From NCBI GenBank assembly GCA_003999685.1, contig CP021228.1, positions 62,001 to 126,000 on the forward strand: a DNA stretch of 64,000 nt, read 5' to 3'. The DNA is from Taiwanofungus camphoratus. Taxonomy: Eukaryota; Basidiomycota; Agaricomycetes; Polyporales; Taiwanofungaceae. Of this stretch, positions 12,105 through 23,821 are shown one piece after another; within the stretch, counting starts at the first letter, position 1; every line of letters begins with the position of its first letter. The notes under the pieces were generated by a model that did no database searches, was not told where the DNA came from, and was given only the letters and a program-made list of their open reading frames with translations. Made by a program: the position numbers and the translations under genes.

Positions 12105-13648
12105 TCACTCCTCCGCGACGACGACCACGCTCTTCCCGCGGTTCCGCCCCGTCAGCACGTCCACGAGCGCGCGCCCCGCCTCCTGCAGCCCCTGCACCCT
12201 GTCCTCCATGTACTGCACCTTCCCCTCAGCGACCAGCCGCGGCATCTCCGCGTGAAACTGCGCCTCGTACTTCGCCTGCAGCGACATCACGATGAAGCCC
12301 GACATCGTGATCTCCTTGCCCACGATCTGCATCAGGTTCTTCACGGGGTACGGCGCCTCGCCGTTGTACGCCGAGATCATGCCGCATTCCTGGGCGGGAA
12401 CGGCAGGGCAGTCAGCGCTGACGAGCAGGGAGGGACGAGAAGGGACGGGACAAGCGAGGGGAGTGAGGAGGGAAGGAGGGGCACGGCCGAGCACGCATAC
12501 TGTCATGACGTCCGCGACCATGCACCCATCGACCGCGACACAAAGAGAGTAGACGCCGCACTCACGATGAACCGCGCGTGCCGCGCCGCCGCCCCGATCG
12601 CCGCCTCGAGCGTCTCCCCGCCGACGTTGTCCCAGAACACATCAATCGGGCCCTCGCGCGCGAGCACGTCCGCCGTGCGCTCCGTCTTGTAGTCGAACGC
12701 GACGTCCGCCCCGATGCGCCGCAGGAACGCCACCTTGTCCGGTGCCCCCGCCGACGCGATCACTTTCAGGCCCAGCGGCGACGCCTTGGCCAGCTGGATC
12801 ACTGTCGCGCCAACGGGGCCTGTGGGCTGGCGTTAGTGGGTGTGCGGGTGTGGGCGGGAGGGGAGCGGGTAGCACACGCACCGGCACCGGCGGTGACGAA
12901 GACGGTCTCGCCACGCTTGGGGTGGGCAAACTCGGCCCAGGCGTGGTGCGCGGTCTGGCCGGGCATGCCGCAGACTCCGACGTACACGCTCCACGGCAGG
13001 CGCTCCTTGTTCTCCAGCACGCGCACGGTGGTCGCGGCAGAGGGCGGAAAGACGGCATATTCTTGGAAGGCTGTGGGAGATCAGCGGCTCAGCGGAGGGA
13101 GACGGAAGACGGAGGAGCAGACGCACGGAAGAAGCCGGCTATGTGGGCGCCGGGAGTGATGTCGGGGTGTTCTGAGCGGAGGACGACGCCGACACCGTGG
13201 TTGCTCATCCTGCGGGGCGGGAGTCAGCGAGCGAGCGTGCGTGTGGCAGTGGCCGTTAGTTGGGTGCGGCGCATTTGGCCAGGGAGGCGGGGACTTACGG
13301 CTCGCCGATAAGAAAGGGCTCCTGTGTACACCGCAAGCAGGGCGTCGGTGCGGTGTGAAAAGCGGATAGGAGGAGGGGGGACGCACGGAATAACTTTTGA
13401 TGGAGGCGTCGCGCATGCGCCCACGGAGATAGGGGTCGATGCTCAGGACGAGGGTCTTGACGAGGAACCCGCCGTGGAGGGGTGCTGCCTCGAGGTCGAT
13501 GGACTGGGATGCATCGTAGACGGTGGTTTTGCCGGGCACGGGGAGGCCTGTGCGGCGGATGGGTGAACGTGCGGAGGGATTCTGCGGAGGGAGACGCACC
13601 GGAGGGGATTTCGTTGAAGAGGACGCGCGCGTTTCTGACGGGGGCCAT
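12105..13648 (-). CDS. Zinc-independent MDR oxidoreductase (prostaglandin/leukotriene B4 reductase-like)
   Basis: An NAD(P)H-dependent enoyl/alkenal reductase-type enzyme of the medium-chain dehydrogenase superfamily. Seven exons with consistent phases (13600-13648, 13387-13547, 13299-13321, 13127-13209, 12882-13070, 12566-12819, 12105-12389) give 347 aa. N-terminal blocks include LPVPGKTTVYDAS and SIDPYLRGRMRD. The GVCGMPGQTAHHAW segment precedes the Rossmann glycine motif GAGPVG, which is split by an intron between exons 5 and 6. FWDNVGGETL and the C-terminal GFIVMSLQAKY block are typical. Exon 3 is only 23 nt. No zinc-ligand pattern is seen. Cytosolic detoxification of reactive carbonyls is the family role; the substrate is not known. 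A decayed copy lies about 2 kb away at 15727-16717. Confidence 0.88.
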
Positions 13649-15726
13649 GGTGGGAGGGCTTGTGTGTGGGCTGTGGAATGCAGAGAAGCGGTGGGAGAAT
13701 GAAGGTGAGTGATGCAGCGGTGGCTTCTATATGACGGTGGAAGTAGGCTCATCCGGCGCTCGTAGCCTGTAGGCCATGGCTCAGTCAGCGAGACAGTGGT
13801 GGGTCTTGGTCATCGCATCGTCTTCGATCAACATCTGATATGGCAGTTTGCGTTCCGCGATCCTGCCCGTTGGCCCTGGCCGACACGGCTGCACATCGCA
13901 AGATTGGCCTCACTCACAATATTCAGCGTCTAACGATAGATATCGAGGCGTGGTGCGGTTCACAGATGTGCCACAACTCCTTCGATAGATGTCCCTTGCC
14001 TACCAATACTAAATAACTCCATTTTACAAATTAAAACTCCTTCAATAGTCATCTCTCGCCCACCGGTCCATTAGCATCTATGGCAACACACATTATCCAA
14101 ACACATCAATGTGTAAGCGCATGCAACACACCCTCAGCTCATATTCACTGGCTCTGTCAAGATCGTCTCTGGCTCTTCCACGTTGATAAACAACAAAAGT
14201 TGGGGTCTTGCAAGTTCAGGAATTTCCTCATTCACCAAAGAGCCACATTCAACAACCCGAAAACTCACGTATCTGATGCGCTCCATACTTTGAAGCCGCT
14301 ACCACGGCATCAACTCAATGCAATCAGATCGGTTGCTGCCACTCACAGGGAAATTCCAAACATCGACAGCCCTGCACCCAAAGGCCCCATCATACCGATC
14401 AGACAGGTATCTGAATGAACGCATCATCTTGACGGACTGTGACTTTCGGGGGTCGAAGAATAAGACGATCTGCACTCCCGAGCGATCTATCTGTGAATGT
14501 ACGGTTTGCTATTTGGAGATGAACGATGCACTGACAACGAAATGCTGACATCATCTCTGAACATGGACCCACTCGTAATGTTGTGCACTGTCATATCTGA
14601 TGGCGAAGCGGATCTCAATAGTACAGGGGAAGCAAGGTACGAGCCTTTTGCAAAATGCTGATATATATATCAAGTTCGGTTAGACGCCCCTGTGGTTAGA
14701 TACTTCCTTCTGCGGATGCGTGACATTACCTTAACCTACTCATTCTCTGCCAGGTGGAAAATTATCATGTACCGGATCAAGATCACTCTCGTAACAATAA
14801 CCAGAGACAACGCACGAACTGAAGTGGTCGTATGGCACTCGTTCCGACCATTGAAAATGATGGAACGCAATTACTGTCTTGAAAGGGAGACCCGATTGGA
14901 ACTAAGCACAGTAGGGAGATGAACTCGAATATATCAGAAGTCAGCACCCATTGAGAAGCTGGAGCACTGGATATCCGACGCAACCCCAATACCGTGGACA
15001 AGCCCCCGCCCCTGCTGATTATCACAGTGATCATCAGACCTCCATGGGGTATGCGAACATTCTGTGTATGTTGCTCAGTGACAATGTCATTGAAGAGTGT
15101 CAACTTCGGTATAAATGCTACAAGCAGGAACATGGTGCCAGGGGAGGCGGGGGGCGCATCAGGACTGGGAACATGCAGAGGGTCGCCCGCGAGACCGGCA
15201 CGACCCAGTACACGGGCTTCCATCTTCAAGTTGGGTCGACAGAGCCATTCCGTGCCGGGCTGGCGCAAGCCCAGACGGAGTCGACCGACTGTAGTGTGTA
15301 CATGCCCGGCACAAGCAGCCCAGCGGCGCATCAGAGACCGCATAGGGGAGCGCGACGCACGGACACGGGCGCTGGGACTGCATGCCGTAATTCAGATGCA
15401 ACTCTGGACGGGGCGATGCGACGTAGTACTGGCAGCCGCGCTTGGAGAGATCCCACTCGCGGAGCATCGGAATATCTGGGTGTAGGACGACGCAGAAAGC
15501 TGAGAGCGCGAAGACGATATTTATTTACTACTGGTTTAGGACAATCAGCAAAAGGAGGGGAAGCCGTCACTAACTTACATGTACCTGCAGCCAACTCGTT
15601 TCTCCGCTCCTTCCGACTTACTTATACGCAAACCCCGGCATGGATCTCACTCCCACCTCATTCCCCTACCATCTCAATTTCACCGCCCTCTTACACCCTA
15701 CCATGCGCCTACCCACGCACCCGCGC
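13649..15726. other. Intergenic between MDR paralogues, no gene assigned
   Basis: Around 14,780-15,600 there are several overlapping minus-strand open frames with possible splice sites, but no frame shows a recognisable domain. Two imperfect copies of an AACTCCTTC[G/A]ATAG block lie near 13,975 and 14,035. I see no supported gene. Confidence 0.4.
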
Positions 15727-16717
15727 TCACTCCTCCGCGACGACCACCACGCTCTTCCCGCGGTTCCGCCCCGTCACCATGTCCACGAGCGCGCGCCCCG
15801 CCTCCGCCAGCCCGTGCACCCTGTCCTCCATGTACTGCACCCGCCCCTCCGCGACGAGCCGCGGCATCTCCACGTACTTGGCCTGCAGCGACATCACAAC
15901 GAAGCCCGACAGCGTGATCTCCTTGCCCGCGATCTGTATCAGGTTCTTCACGGGGTATGGCGCCTCGCTGTTGTATGTGGAGATCATGCCGACTTGGGGT
16001 GGGGGAACTCGACCCAGGCGTGGTGCGCGGTCTGGCCGGGCATGCCGCAGACGCCGACGTACACGCTCCACGGCAGGCGCTCCTTGTTCACCAGCACGCG
16101 CACGGTGGCGGCGGCAGAGGGGGGAAAGACGGCGTATTCTTGGAAGGCTGCGGGAAGAAGAGGTCAGCGGCTCAGCGGCAGGGGGACGGAGGAAGGAGCA
16201 GACGCACGGGAGAAACCGTAGATGTGGGCGCCGAGGGAGATGTCGGGGTGCTCTGAGCAGAGGACAACGCCGAAGCCATTCAAGCTGCGGGCGGGGGCGG
16301 GGGCGACCGTGAGTTGGGTGAGGCGTGGCAGGGAGCAAGGTTTCAAGGGAAGGGAGGGGAGCTTACGGCTCGCCGACGAAGGAGGGTTCCTGCGTGTGGC
16401 ACACGGGGGCGTGTCAGTGCGGGTGAAAAAGCAGAGGGGAGGGGGACACACGGAATAGCTTTTGATGGAGGAGTCGCGCATGCGGCCGCGGAGGAGGTGG
16501 TCGATGCTGAAGACGAGGGTCTTGAGGAGGAAGCCGCCATCGAGGGGCTGTACGTCGAGGTCGATGTGCCGGGAGGCATCGTAGACGGTGGTCTTGCCGG
16601 GCACGGGGAGGCCTGTGGGGGGCGTGAGTGGGAGAGGAGGCACGTGCGCGGGGAGGAGGGAGACACACCGACGGGGATCTCGTTGAAGAGGACGCGTGCG
16701 TTTGTGAGGGGGGGCAT
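15727..16717 (-). pseudogene. Decayed MDR oxidoreductase paralogue lacking the cofactor-binding exon
   Basis: The locus matches the intact MDR gene exon by exon: MPPLTNARVLFNEIP start, LPVPGKTTVYDASRH, RGRMRDSSIKSYS, HPDISLGAHIYGF, the GVCGMPGQTAHHAW block, then the C-terminal block ending GRNRGKSVVVVAEE. The equivalent of exon 6, carrying GAGPVG and FWDNVGGE, is gone. The coding sequence jumps from the HPK after HHAWVEF straight to GMISTYNSEAPYP (near 15,990-16,000), and the reading frames on the two sides do not agree. The C-terminal block also lacks about six residues found in the intact copy. It is the remnant of a local duplication. The intact promoter-proximal exons could still be transcribed. 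Confidence 0.8.
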
Positions 16718-17364
16718 GGCGAGAGGAACAAGTGTTGAGAGGGCAGGAGGTAGCTCGGCTAATGCTGACGCTGGCACAAACGATGGCTCGGTCAGCGACT
16801 CGGCCAAGGGAGAGCTTTCTCTGAGCAGCCGCCGGCTGGACACCTGATGGCATCCTGCGATCGGTGGCTGTGCGTGCGATCGATTTGGGAAGCCCGGCTG
16901 CCCGAGGTTAGCGATGGAAGTTTCCCAGCAAAGTTGTGCGGGACACGCTCGGGTCAGATCTGGGCTTGTGCGGGATCACCCTGGGCGGTGGCAACATCAT
17001 CCCCGCTCACGGGCCCACTTGCTGCAGTGCATCACCAGCACACACTCTTGAGCTGACAGGCCCGTGATGCAACGATGACCACCACCCTCCCCACATCTGG
17101 ACCACCGAGGCAACATACTCTACAAGTGTTTGCAATAACTCACCAAGAACAATGTACAACGCCATACATTCCCACTCATATGCGCAAGGTGGTGCTGCAG
17201 GACCAACTGTGAATGAGGATCGACACATCTAAATAAACATGCCTGTCATGCTCGATGCCCATCAGGAGTTACGAATAAGCCGGAGCGTCAGAGCAATGGT
17301 GAGCATGGGGTTTGTTGCCATTGCTGCTCTTGTCCCCACTCTTCACGTTGATCTCTTTGTGCGC
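16718..17364. other. Intergenic, nothing recognised
   Basis: Between the MDR pseudogene start and the solo LTR. No coding region or repeat supported. Confidence 0.45.
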
Positions 17365-17368
17365 ACGC

Positions 17369-19327
17369 TGATGAGTCTCGTAGCCTCCTGGGCCCCGAAT
17401 CGCGATTTTAGGAGCTTTCTAATCCCTCAACCGACCGCTCTAAGACTCTTCTACAGCCTACGACAGGAGGGATAGGTCCCTATAATATTCCTAATGCCCC
17501 CTCTCCTTCCTAAACCCTCCTAACACCCTACGAAGTCTTGCGAAGTCACATGAGGTGCTACGAGATTTTGAATGCTAGACGCGAAGTCCCTAACTCCTGC
17601 TAAGTCCACTATCAGACACTGCCAGTCCTCCCATACTGTTCCATTGGATCTAGGTCCTATCTACTACGTCACTCATCCCAGGCTTAGCTAAGAAGTCTTA
17701 GCTAAGTCTCTCCTAGCTCTTGTGATTGCAGCTATCTCCGATAAGCTCCGAAACGGTCCGAAGTTCCGGAAGTTGGACTTAGAAAGCCTTGTGCACCCCC
17801 GTGGGTCTCGATCCTATACCATAAGGTCATCCTAGGGCGTATCCATATGGTCCTCCACCCAGTTAGGACACCTCCTACTCCGATTAGGCCAAGTCCCGCT
17901 GCTAAGAACTTTGTGTGCTCTTAGCCCGCTAAGATAGGTGATCACGGCGCATGGCTGCTCTCGGATAGTCATCCCGCCCTCGTGAATGAAGTTGGTCACC
18001 TTTTTACCGTACGTAGTTCCCCTGTTTCAGTTCCTAATTAGTTCCTATCCTCCTCGTGTTCACTTCGGAGTCCATGCGCTTTACTACACATTTCGGACTC
18101 GTAAGGATCACTTCGCGCAAGATTAGTTCACCTCACGCTCCCCTATTTAGTCAGAGGTAGTTTACTATGTACGAGAGAGACCCCTCAGTGTACGCTTCTC
18201 TCTTTGGAATACCAGTTCCCCTGTAGCTCCGATCTCAGGAAAGCGCCGTGAGTACAACCTTAGGAACGGTCCTAAGGTCCCTAAGTCTCCACCCCAGCTT
18301 TGTTTCAGTACCTTTGAACTACGTCTACGCTCGCGATATATCTACGAACCACGTCTACGCTTCCCGAACTACGCACTATGATCCACAAAGTCGCCGTGAC
18401 TTCGCACCTTTTGGCACCTCATATAGCATCTACCCGGTGGGCCTCCGCCTTAGTTATACCCTTAGGCTCACGTTGTGTCATCCCTACATCCTACGAATAG
18501 CCCTACGACTCCCCCATAGCCTTAGTTTCAGGCTATAGTACATCTCCCTACGCCCTCGAACTCTCCGATCTCTCCTACAGGTCTCCTACGCTAGCCAAAC
18601 CTCGCCCACCTCGCTCTAACAAATCTCTAAGCCTTACGCCCTTTAGCTAACTCTAGCTAAAAGGACTTTGCAGCATCTACGAAGTCAGCTTGTGCGACTT
18701 AGCTAAAACTTCGAAGGACTTCGCAGAATCTCGAAGAACTTCGCGTACTTCGGAGGGCCTCGCAAGGCCTTAGGGATAGTATAGCACTTAGGAACAAGAT
18801 CCTGTTGTGCAGGACCCTTGACCCCTTACTCCCCTACTTACAAAAACAAGACATACAGGTTTCCCGGTATCATACAGGTTGTAGCTCCTACCCTCACACC
18901 CTCACAGTTATCACACTACCCCACAGCCACGTTGTGGAGCACTCCCTAGGTACCAGGGTCCCCTAGGTCGTATCACCGCTTAGTAGAAATTATAGTCCAT
19001 TGGCTTATTGCTCCCTAACTCTATACAGCCTATGAAGTCAGCTCGCGCGATTTAGCTAAAACTTCGAAAGACTTCGCAGAATCTCGAAGGACTTTGCGTA
19101 CTTCGGAGGGCCTCGCAAGGCCTTAGGGATCGTATAGCACTTAGGAACAAGATCCTGTTGTGCAGGACCCTTGACCCCTTACTCCCCCACTTACAAAACA
19201 AGACATACAGGTTTCCCGGTATCATACAGGTTGTAGCTCCTACCCTCACATCCTCACAGTTATCACACTACCCCACAGCCACGTTGCGGAGCACTCCCTA
19301 GGTGCCAGGGTCCCCTAGATCGTATCA
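17369..19327 (+). mobile_element. Solo LTR of Gypsy family A, composite of two copies
   Basis: Starts TGATGAGTC and ends GTATCA, the termini shared by all family-A LTRs in this window. A first LTR end lies at 18975. The sequence then resumes with CCGCTTAGTAG, a point internal to the LTR, and runs to a second LTR end at 19327. The whole composite is flanked by ACGC (17365-17368 and 19328-19331), a 4-bp target duplication. The simplest reading is an old LTR into which a second copy inserted at a CCGC site, later collapsed by recombination. No internal retroviral sequence remains. Confidence 0.8.
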
Positions 19328-21098
19328 ACGCAGCAAGGGGAGTTCCACCTCATCGTCCGGTGTGTCTTGAATGTGCATGTGCATGTGCTTCACACCCCAT
19401 CTGACGCTGTTTGGGGCTGGGGCTTGTTCGTGGGGCAGTTCACGCTCAACCTCAGCGTCCTGGGGTCGTGCATCTATCGCCACTCAGCTGTGTTCTGCAT
19501 CTGTCCCCCGTCAAAGTGAATGTCCTGCAATTTGAACAATCAGCGGTGCATAATGTGAAACATCTTGCAAGTTTTGGCATATCTGAGGTGCATGCATTTA
19601 AGTGTCTTCGCATAGAGTTTGCACTGCTTCCCATCAAGTACATGCACATAGGCCTTGCATTCAAACACTTGTATGTGTGAGATGGAAGACTGGTTGGTGA
19701 TGCAGGCCTTGTGCAGGGTGGCATCGAGTGCCTCCCTTGGGGCATGGTTGAGAATGAGTGCTGCTTACAATACAGTGCCACCATGGGAGGGCAGTGTCCT
19801 TCAGCACCGAGCATGCTGCATCTTCTCAGGATGTGCTCTGTTCTCGCCGACCAACCTTCACAGGCCCCTGCATTGATTGCTAAGTGCCTTTGCATGTTGA
19901 AATCAAAATCGCCCCGGTCAAGCCTGCTGACACCCCCAGTACCCATGCACGCACTGCGTGAGTCCTAGCAGCACGTTTGCTACACTATGCTGCAGCCCGC
20001 ATGCACATCGCTTCTCTGTGTGCATATACATGCACTCTGTGTTTTGTGTTCTGTTTGGTAACTTGCTGACTGTTGCACCTTCTGTGCGGAGTGGGTGAGG
20101 CTGGCAATGCGGCAGTGGAGAATGGAGCCACACAGGATGACTGGGTCACTTGTATAGTATATCAAGCATATATCTGTGGAGACTTGGTGATTGCTGCTTT
20201 GATGGTGTGGGGGATTCATATCGAAATCTTGCAGACAGAGAACAAGTATAGATTGATCTGCTGTCCTTATTCAGGGAGCGCACCCTCACGGGTCGTGACA
20301 TTCCACCTTCTCGTGGAACTACCGGGAAAAGGGTGATCCAATGCTATAGTACCAGTGATAAGGACAGTGTTAGTCAATGCTATACAGCTACTCAGATTAG
20401 GAATGCGAAAGAAATCCGAGTCGCGCGTGGTCGCGACCTAGTCACGTGAGGGGGGTGGCGTGGGCACGCCTAGTTGTGAACGTCGGTGGACGCTCCTTGA
20501 TCAACACAAGAATATTGCATAGAACAAAACAACGTGTCACAGTAAAGCAAATAGAGATGACAGACTGGGTTTTTGAAAAGGAGAGTAAGTGATATAAACA
20601 CCACCCGTGGTGGTCATACTGATTGATGTCTGATGACATTATTTTGCAGAGGAAGGTGAACATGCATGCGCCCCATACTCTGACCAGATGTGCTGATGCT
20701 TTACCGTCAGCGACTATCAAAGCATGGAAAACGCCCTATATAGGAAGGGCTCATCATCTACTTGTTCAAACCATACACACCATGAATGCCGAGCGTGGGG
20801 ATGCAGCCCACGCCAATTATGTTCCTATCATACAAAGCTCTGGGACTGGTAAATCCCGGATGGTGCACGAAGCTGCTGGGCTGATCTTCACTCTACCTTT
20901 GAATATCCGCGAATGGAACACAGGCTGGAGTAAGAGGATCTGATAACTCAAAAAACTAGTCATTGTTGACAACTGATTCAGCATTCTCATATCCTCCACC
21001 TGATTTTCGTGTCCACTCGTTTTTTCTCCAAAAAAATGGTCGGGCCGGGTATCTTTCGTTCTTCAAGGCCTTGTTTGTGCACACGGCGGAAATTCTGC
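19328..21098 (+). repeat. Segmental duplication, copy 1
   Basis: Near-identical in direct orientation to 62232-64000 (offset about 42,904, then 42,902 after a 2-bp indel). The similarity extends leftwards into the adjoining family-A LTR. It contains about 1.3 kb of unassigned sequence and the first exons of the P-loop NTPase gene. Reading both copies, I count about 17 substitutions, all transitions. The stretch 19332-20625 has frames in both strands that are shared only because of the duplication; no function is assigned. Confidence 0.92.
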
Positions 21099-23207
21099 GA
21101 ACTCAAGAAGTGGCGAAAGATGTGGAAACATTGGCCTTGACTTGGCGGGACTACTTGGACCAAAATGATGGTGCCTCGCGCGAGGAGTTGTATGAGCGGG
21201 TTGTTGCAGTGAGTATCTGTCTTACTTTCCTAGCCATCGAGTACTCATCTATCCTCGCATCGGACTGAATCAATGAGGATGCGCAACGCGACCTCAATTT
21301 AGCATTGGAAGGCGGACGTGGTCGTCTAGAGAATGAAGTTAAGCAAGAAGCCGAGAAACTCGTTGAGCTCATCAGATCGCGGACTAAGCAACCTATCAAG
21401 GACGGTGAAGCGGTCTTTATGATATACCTCGATGAGGCGCATGTGCTCGCTGATAAGAGCTACAATGAGTGGCTGGAACGGAGTTACTTCGATGAATTTA
21501 CCGCTGCACTCGACTGCCTGACCACCGTCCCGCTGTTTGTCGTCGTGGTGTCGGCCAAGCCCGGCCTATGTAACTGTTCTCCTTCAAGATACATGAATCG
21601 TTCTAACTTGATGGTCGTTAAAATTTTAGGGAGCAAGCAAGGTCCTTTCGTCGAGCTGCCGTTTGATTACCTCGTAGACGGTCAGCCTATTGTAATCCCA
21701 AAGACAATGGCCCTTGACGATTTCGCGAAAGTAAGCTTCATGGCCAAGTTCGGCAGGCCTCTGTGAGTTACCCTACTTTCGATAATGCTGGCAGTGCCCT
21801 CTGATTGTGGGCGTCTTCGCTTTCAGTTGGCAGGCAATGCGGTACATTGACTATGTGGCGTATGGAGAACGTTTGCTAAGCTTTGCCCAGGAGAAACTCC
21901 TTGGCCTTTACGACCCCCACAACAGGATCAAAGATGATGTAGGCGAAGCATTGCGAGCGCGATTCTCAATATTGAATATGCGGCTGATGCTCGAGTTGGC
22001 ACCGTCCCGAGCTGAAGCGCGGGAACTGGAGAACCAGCTTGTTGAAAGGAATCTGAGGATTGTTTATAGCATCCCCGTTCATCATGAATATCTGTACTCT
22101 GGCAGCCCTTCAGAGCCGTTGCTTGCGGAAGCGGCAGCGCGAACGATGAACCGCTGCTTGAGTGATGACAGCTCATTGGCTCGTGCGATTATACCTGCTC
22201 GGATCGACCCCATCGCCTCTTCGCTCCTTAAACTCGCCGAAGATGGTTACATCAAAGAGGGCAACAGGCGTGCACTTGTCATGCGCCTCCTGCTCACGCT
22301 GGCGTACGATAGTGCTGCGAAGAAGTGCTGCATACGAGACGAAAAGTTGGTGGTATACAGCCGCCGTGTGCCTGTGGTGGATTTTTTGGAAGCATTGATC
22401 TCAGAAGGCTTCATCGAGGACGTGCTGAACTGCCGAGCGGACAACGGTGGAAGCGGCTACACACTGCGGGAGGCCTTCAAGAACACCTACGTACGTTTCA
22501 CTCATTTTGTAGAAAACGGGCTGGGTAGCGCGATCGCCACCGATTCGGCTTTTGCGTGCATTGCTCGTGGAATGGCATTGCAAGTGTATGACCGTGACGG
22601 AGGCATCGATGCCATGATACCAATCGCTCTTGAGGACACCGCGCCGGACAAGACATCGATGTCATGCATATTGATCCGGGTCCAAGACGAGGCGGCGTCT
22701 GACACGGTCGATATCGACCAGGAGTACATCAATGAAAACGGGGAACCTTTTTTCACAGAGATTGATAGTCGGCCTTATATCACCATTGACATGCAATTCG
22801 GCCCTCGGACGCAGCCTCGCAGGAAGCAGTCCGCTGCGAAATCCGACGCTCTGTCCGATGTTAGCAAGACACCGCCCAGTCCATCGGAGATTGCCCCAGG
22901 ACACAATACCTCGTCGAAGCCTGTTCATCCACGTTATGCAATTCAAATTTATGGCTGCTCACCGTCAGTGTACAAGGTGGTGCAGAACAAAGACGTTTAT
23001 ACACGCCTTATCGGCTCCGATGACCCCGCGGCAGAGCACGCGAGGCAATTTCCCGATGCTCTTGCTGCAGTGCACCGGTACAAGCCTCAATTTGACCGTA
23101 ACAAAGATTGCTATGACTGGATCGATATGCCTGCTTTACAACAAAGATCTGGCAAAGTCGACGAAGTGCAAGTGGAGGAAGTAACCGTCGGCTCATCGTA
23201 CGTCTAA
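20626..23207 (+). CDS. P-loop NTPase of unknown function (basidiomycete-specific type)
   Basis: Five exons with consistent phases (20626-20929, 20982-21208, 21278-21569, 21630-21762, 21827-23207) encode 778 aa. A Walker A-like motif SSGTGKS lies at residues 71-77, and a Walker B-like MIYLDEAH lies in the third exon, followed by a sensor-like strand (PLFVVVVSAKPG). These mark an ATP/GTP-binding domain of AAA/STAND-like order in the N-terminal 300 residues. The rest, including a Ser/Pro-rich linker near KTPPSPSEIAPG, has no motif I know. No signal peptide or membrane segment is seen. The ATG at 20626 is the first in frame; a shorter start is possible at M13. Such GTGKS/LDEAH proteins are, to my knowledge, multicopy in agaricomycete genomes, and here the 5' part is duplicated at 63528. 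Function is unknown. Confidence 0.75.
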
Positions 23208-23821
23208 CCACTTTAAATTTGATAAATTTTGGCCGCCCCTACGTAGCGTCGAATGCCGCCTCTTGTCTCTGTATTATATCGAATGTCGAATCTGCAGCTG
23301 CTATCGTAGAACACTTTTCCAGGTGATGTACAAACATGTTACCCACTTTCTTGATGCGCTCAGCATATGTACGATTACAACATGAACCGCTGATGTATCA
23401 CTTTTCGTGCAAAACTATATGCAATCAGATAACCGCGTGTGTACGTTCGATAAGTATACGCAAATTGACATAACCACAAACGGACAACGCAATAGCAAAG
23501 GAGAAGTATGGTAGAACGTGTAAATGTGATAAACGACGTAGAAATGTAATATCGCAGTCGTGGTCCGTCCATCAAACGTGGTTACAACTGCTCCCAGGAG
23601 CTCCCAGAATTTTTTTTTGAGGTTTGATTCTGGAAACATTCCGAAAATGGCGAAAGGTGTTGCGCGGAACCGGAGCTCTATAGGGATTTTCAGGGTCCCG
23701 TTTCAACATCGCGTCAAGTCCTTGAGTCGAGGTTCAAGCTCAAGACTGGCAAGACGCCGGCGTTTCCCTGCTTGCGGCTCAATGCCTCGTCGCTATGAAA
23801 CGGAGGAGAAGAGAGAGGAGT
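23208..23821. other. Convergent intergenic region, nothing recognised
   Basis: Between the 3' ends of the P-loop NTPase and the kinase pseudogene. It contains a T-rich run near 23,610 and no supported gene. Confidence 0.45.

Noticed and set aside
14783-15600. Possible spliced minus-strand gene
   Set aside because: Several overlapping frames, none with a recognisable motif or a convincing start and splice chain.
14951-16312. A 453-codon plus-strand open frame
   Set aside because: Its right half is opposite the MDR pseudogene exons and its composition follows their shadow; no domain or start context supports it.
19452-19946. A minus-strand open frame conserved at 62356-62880
   Set aside because: Conservation is explained by the recent segmental duplication; no domain was found.
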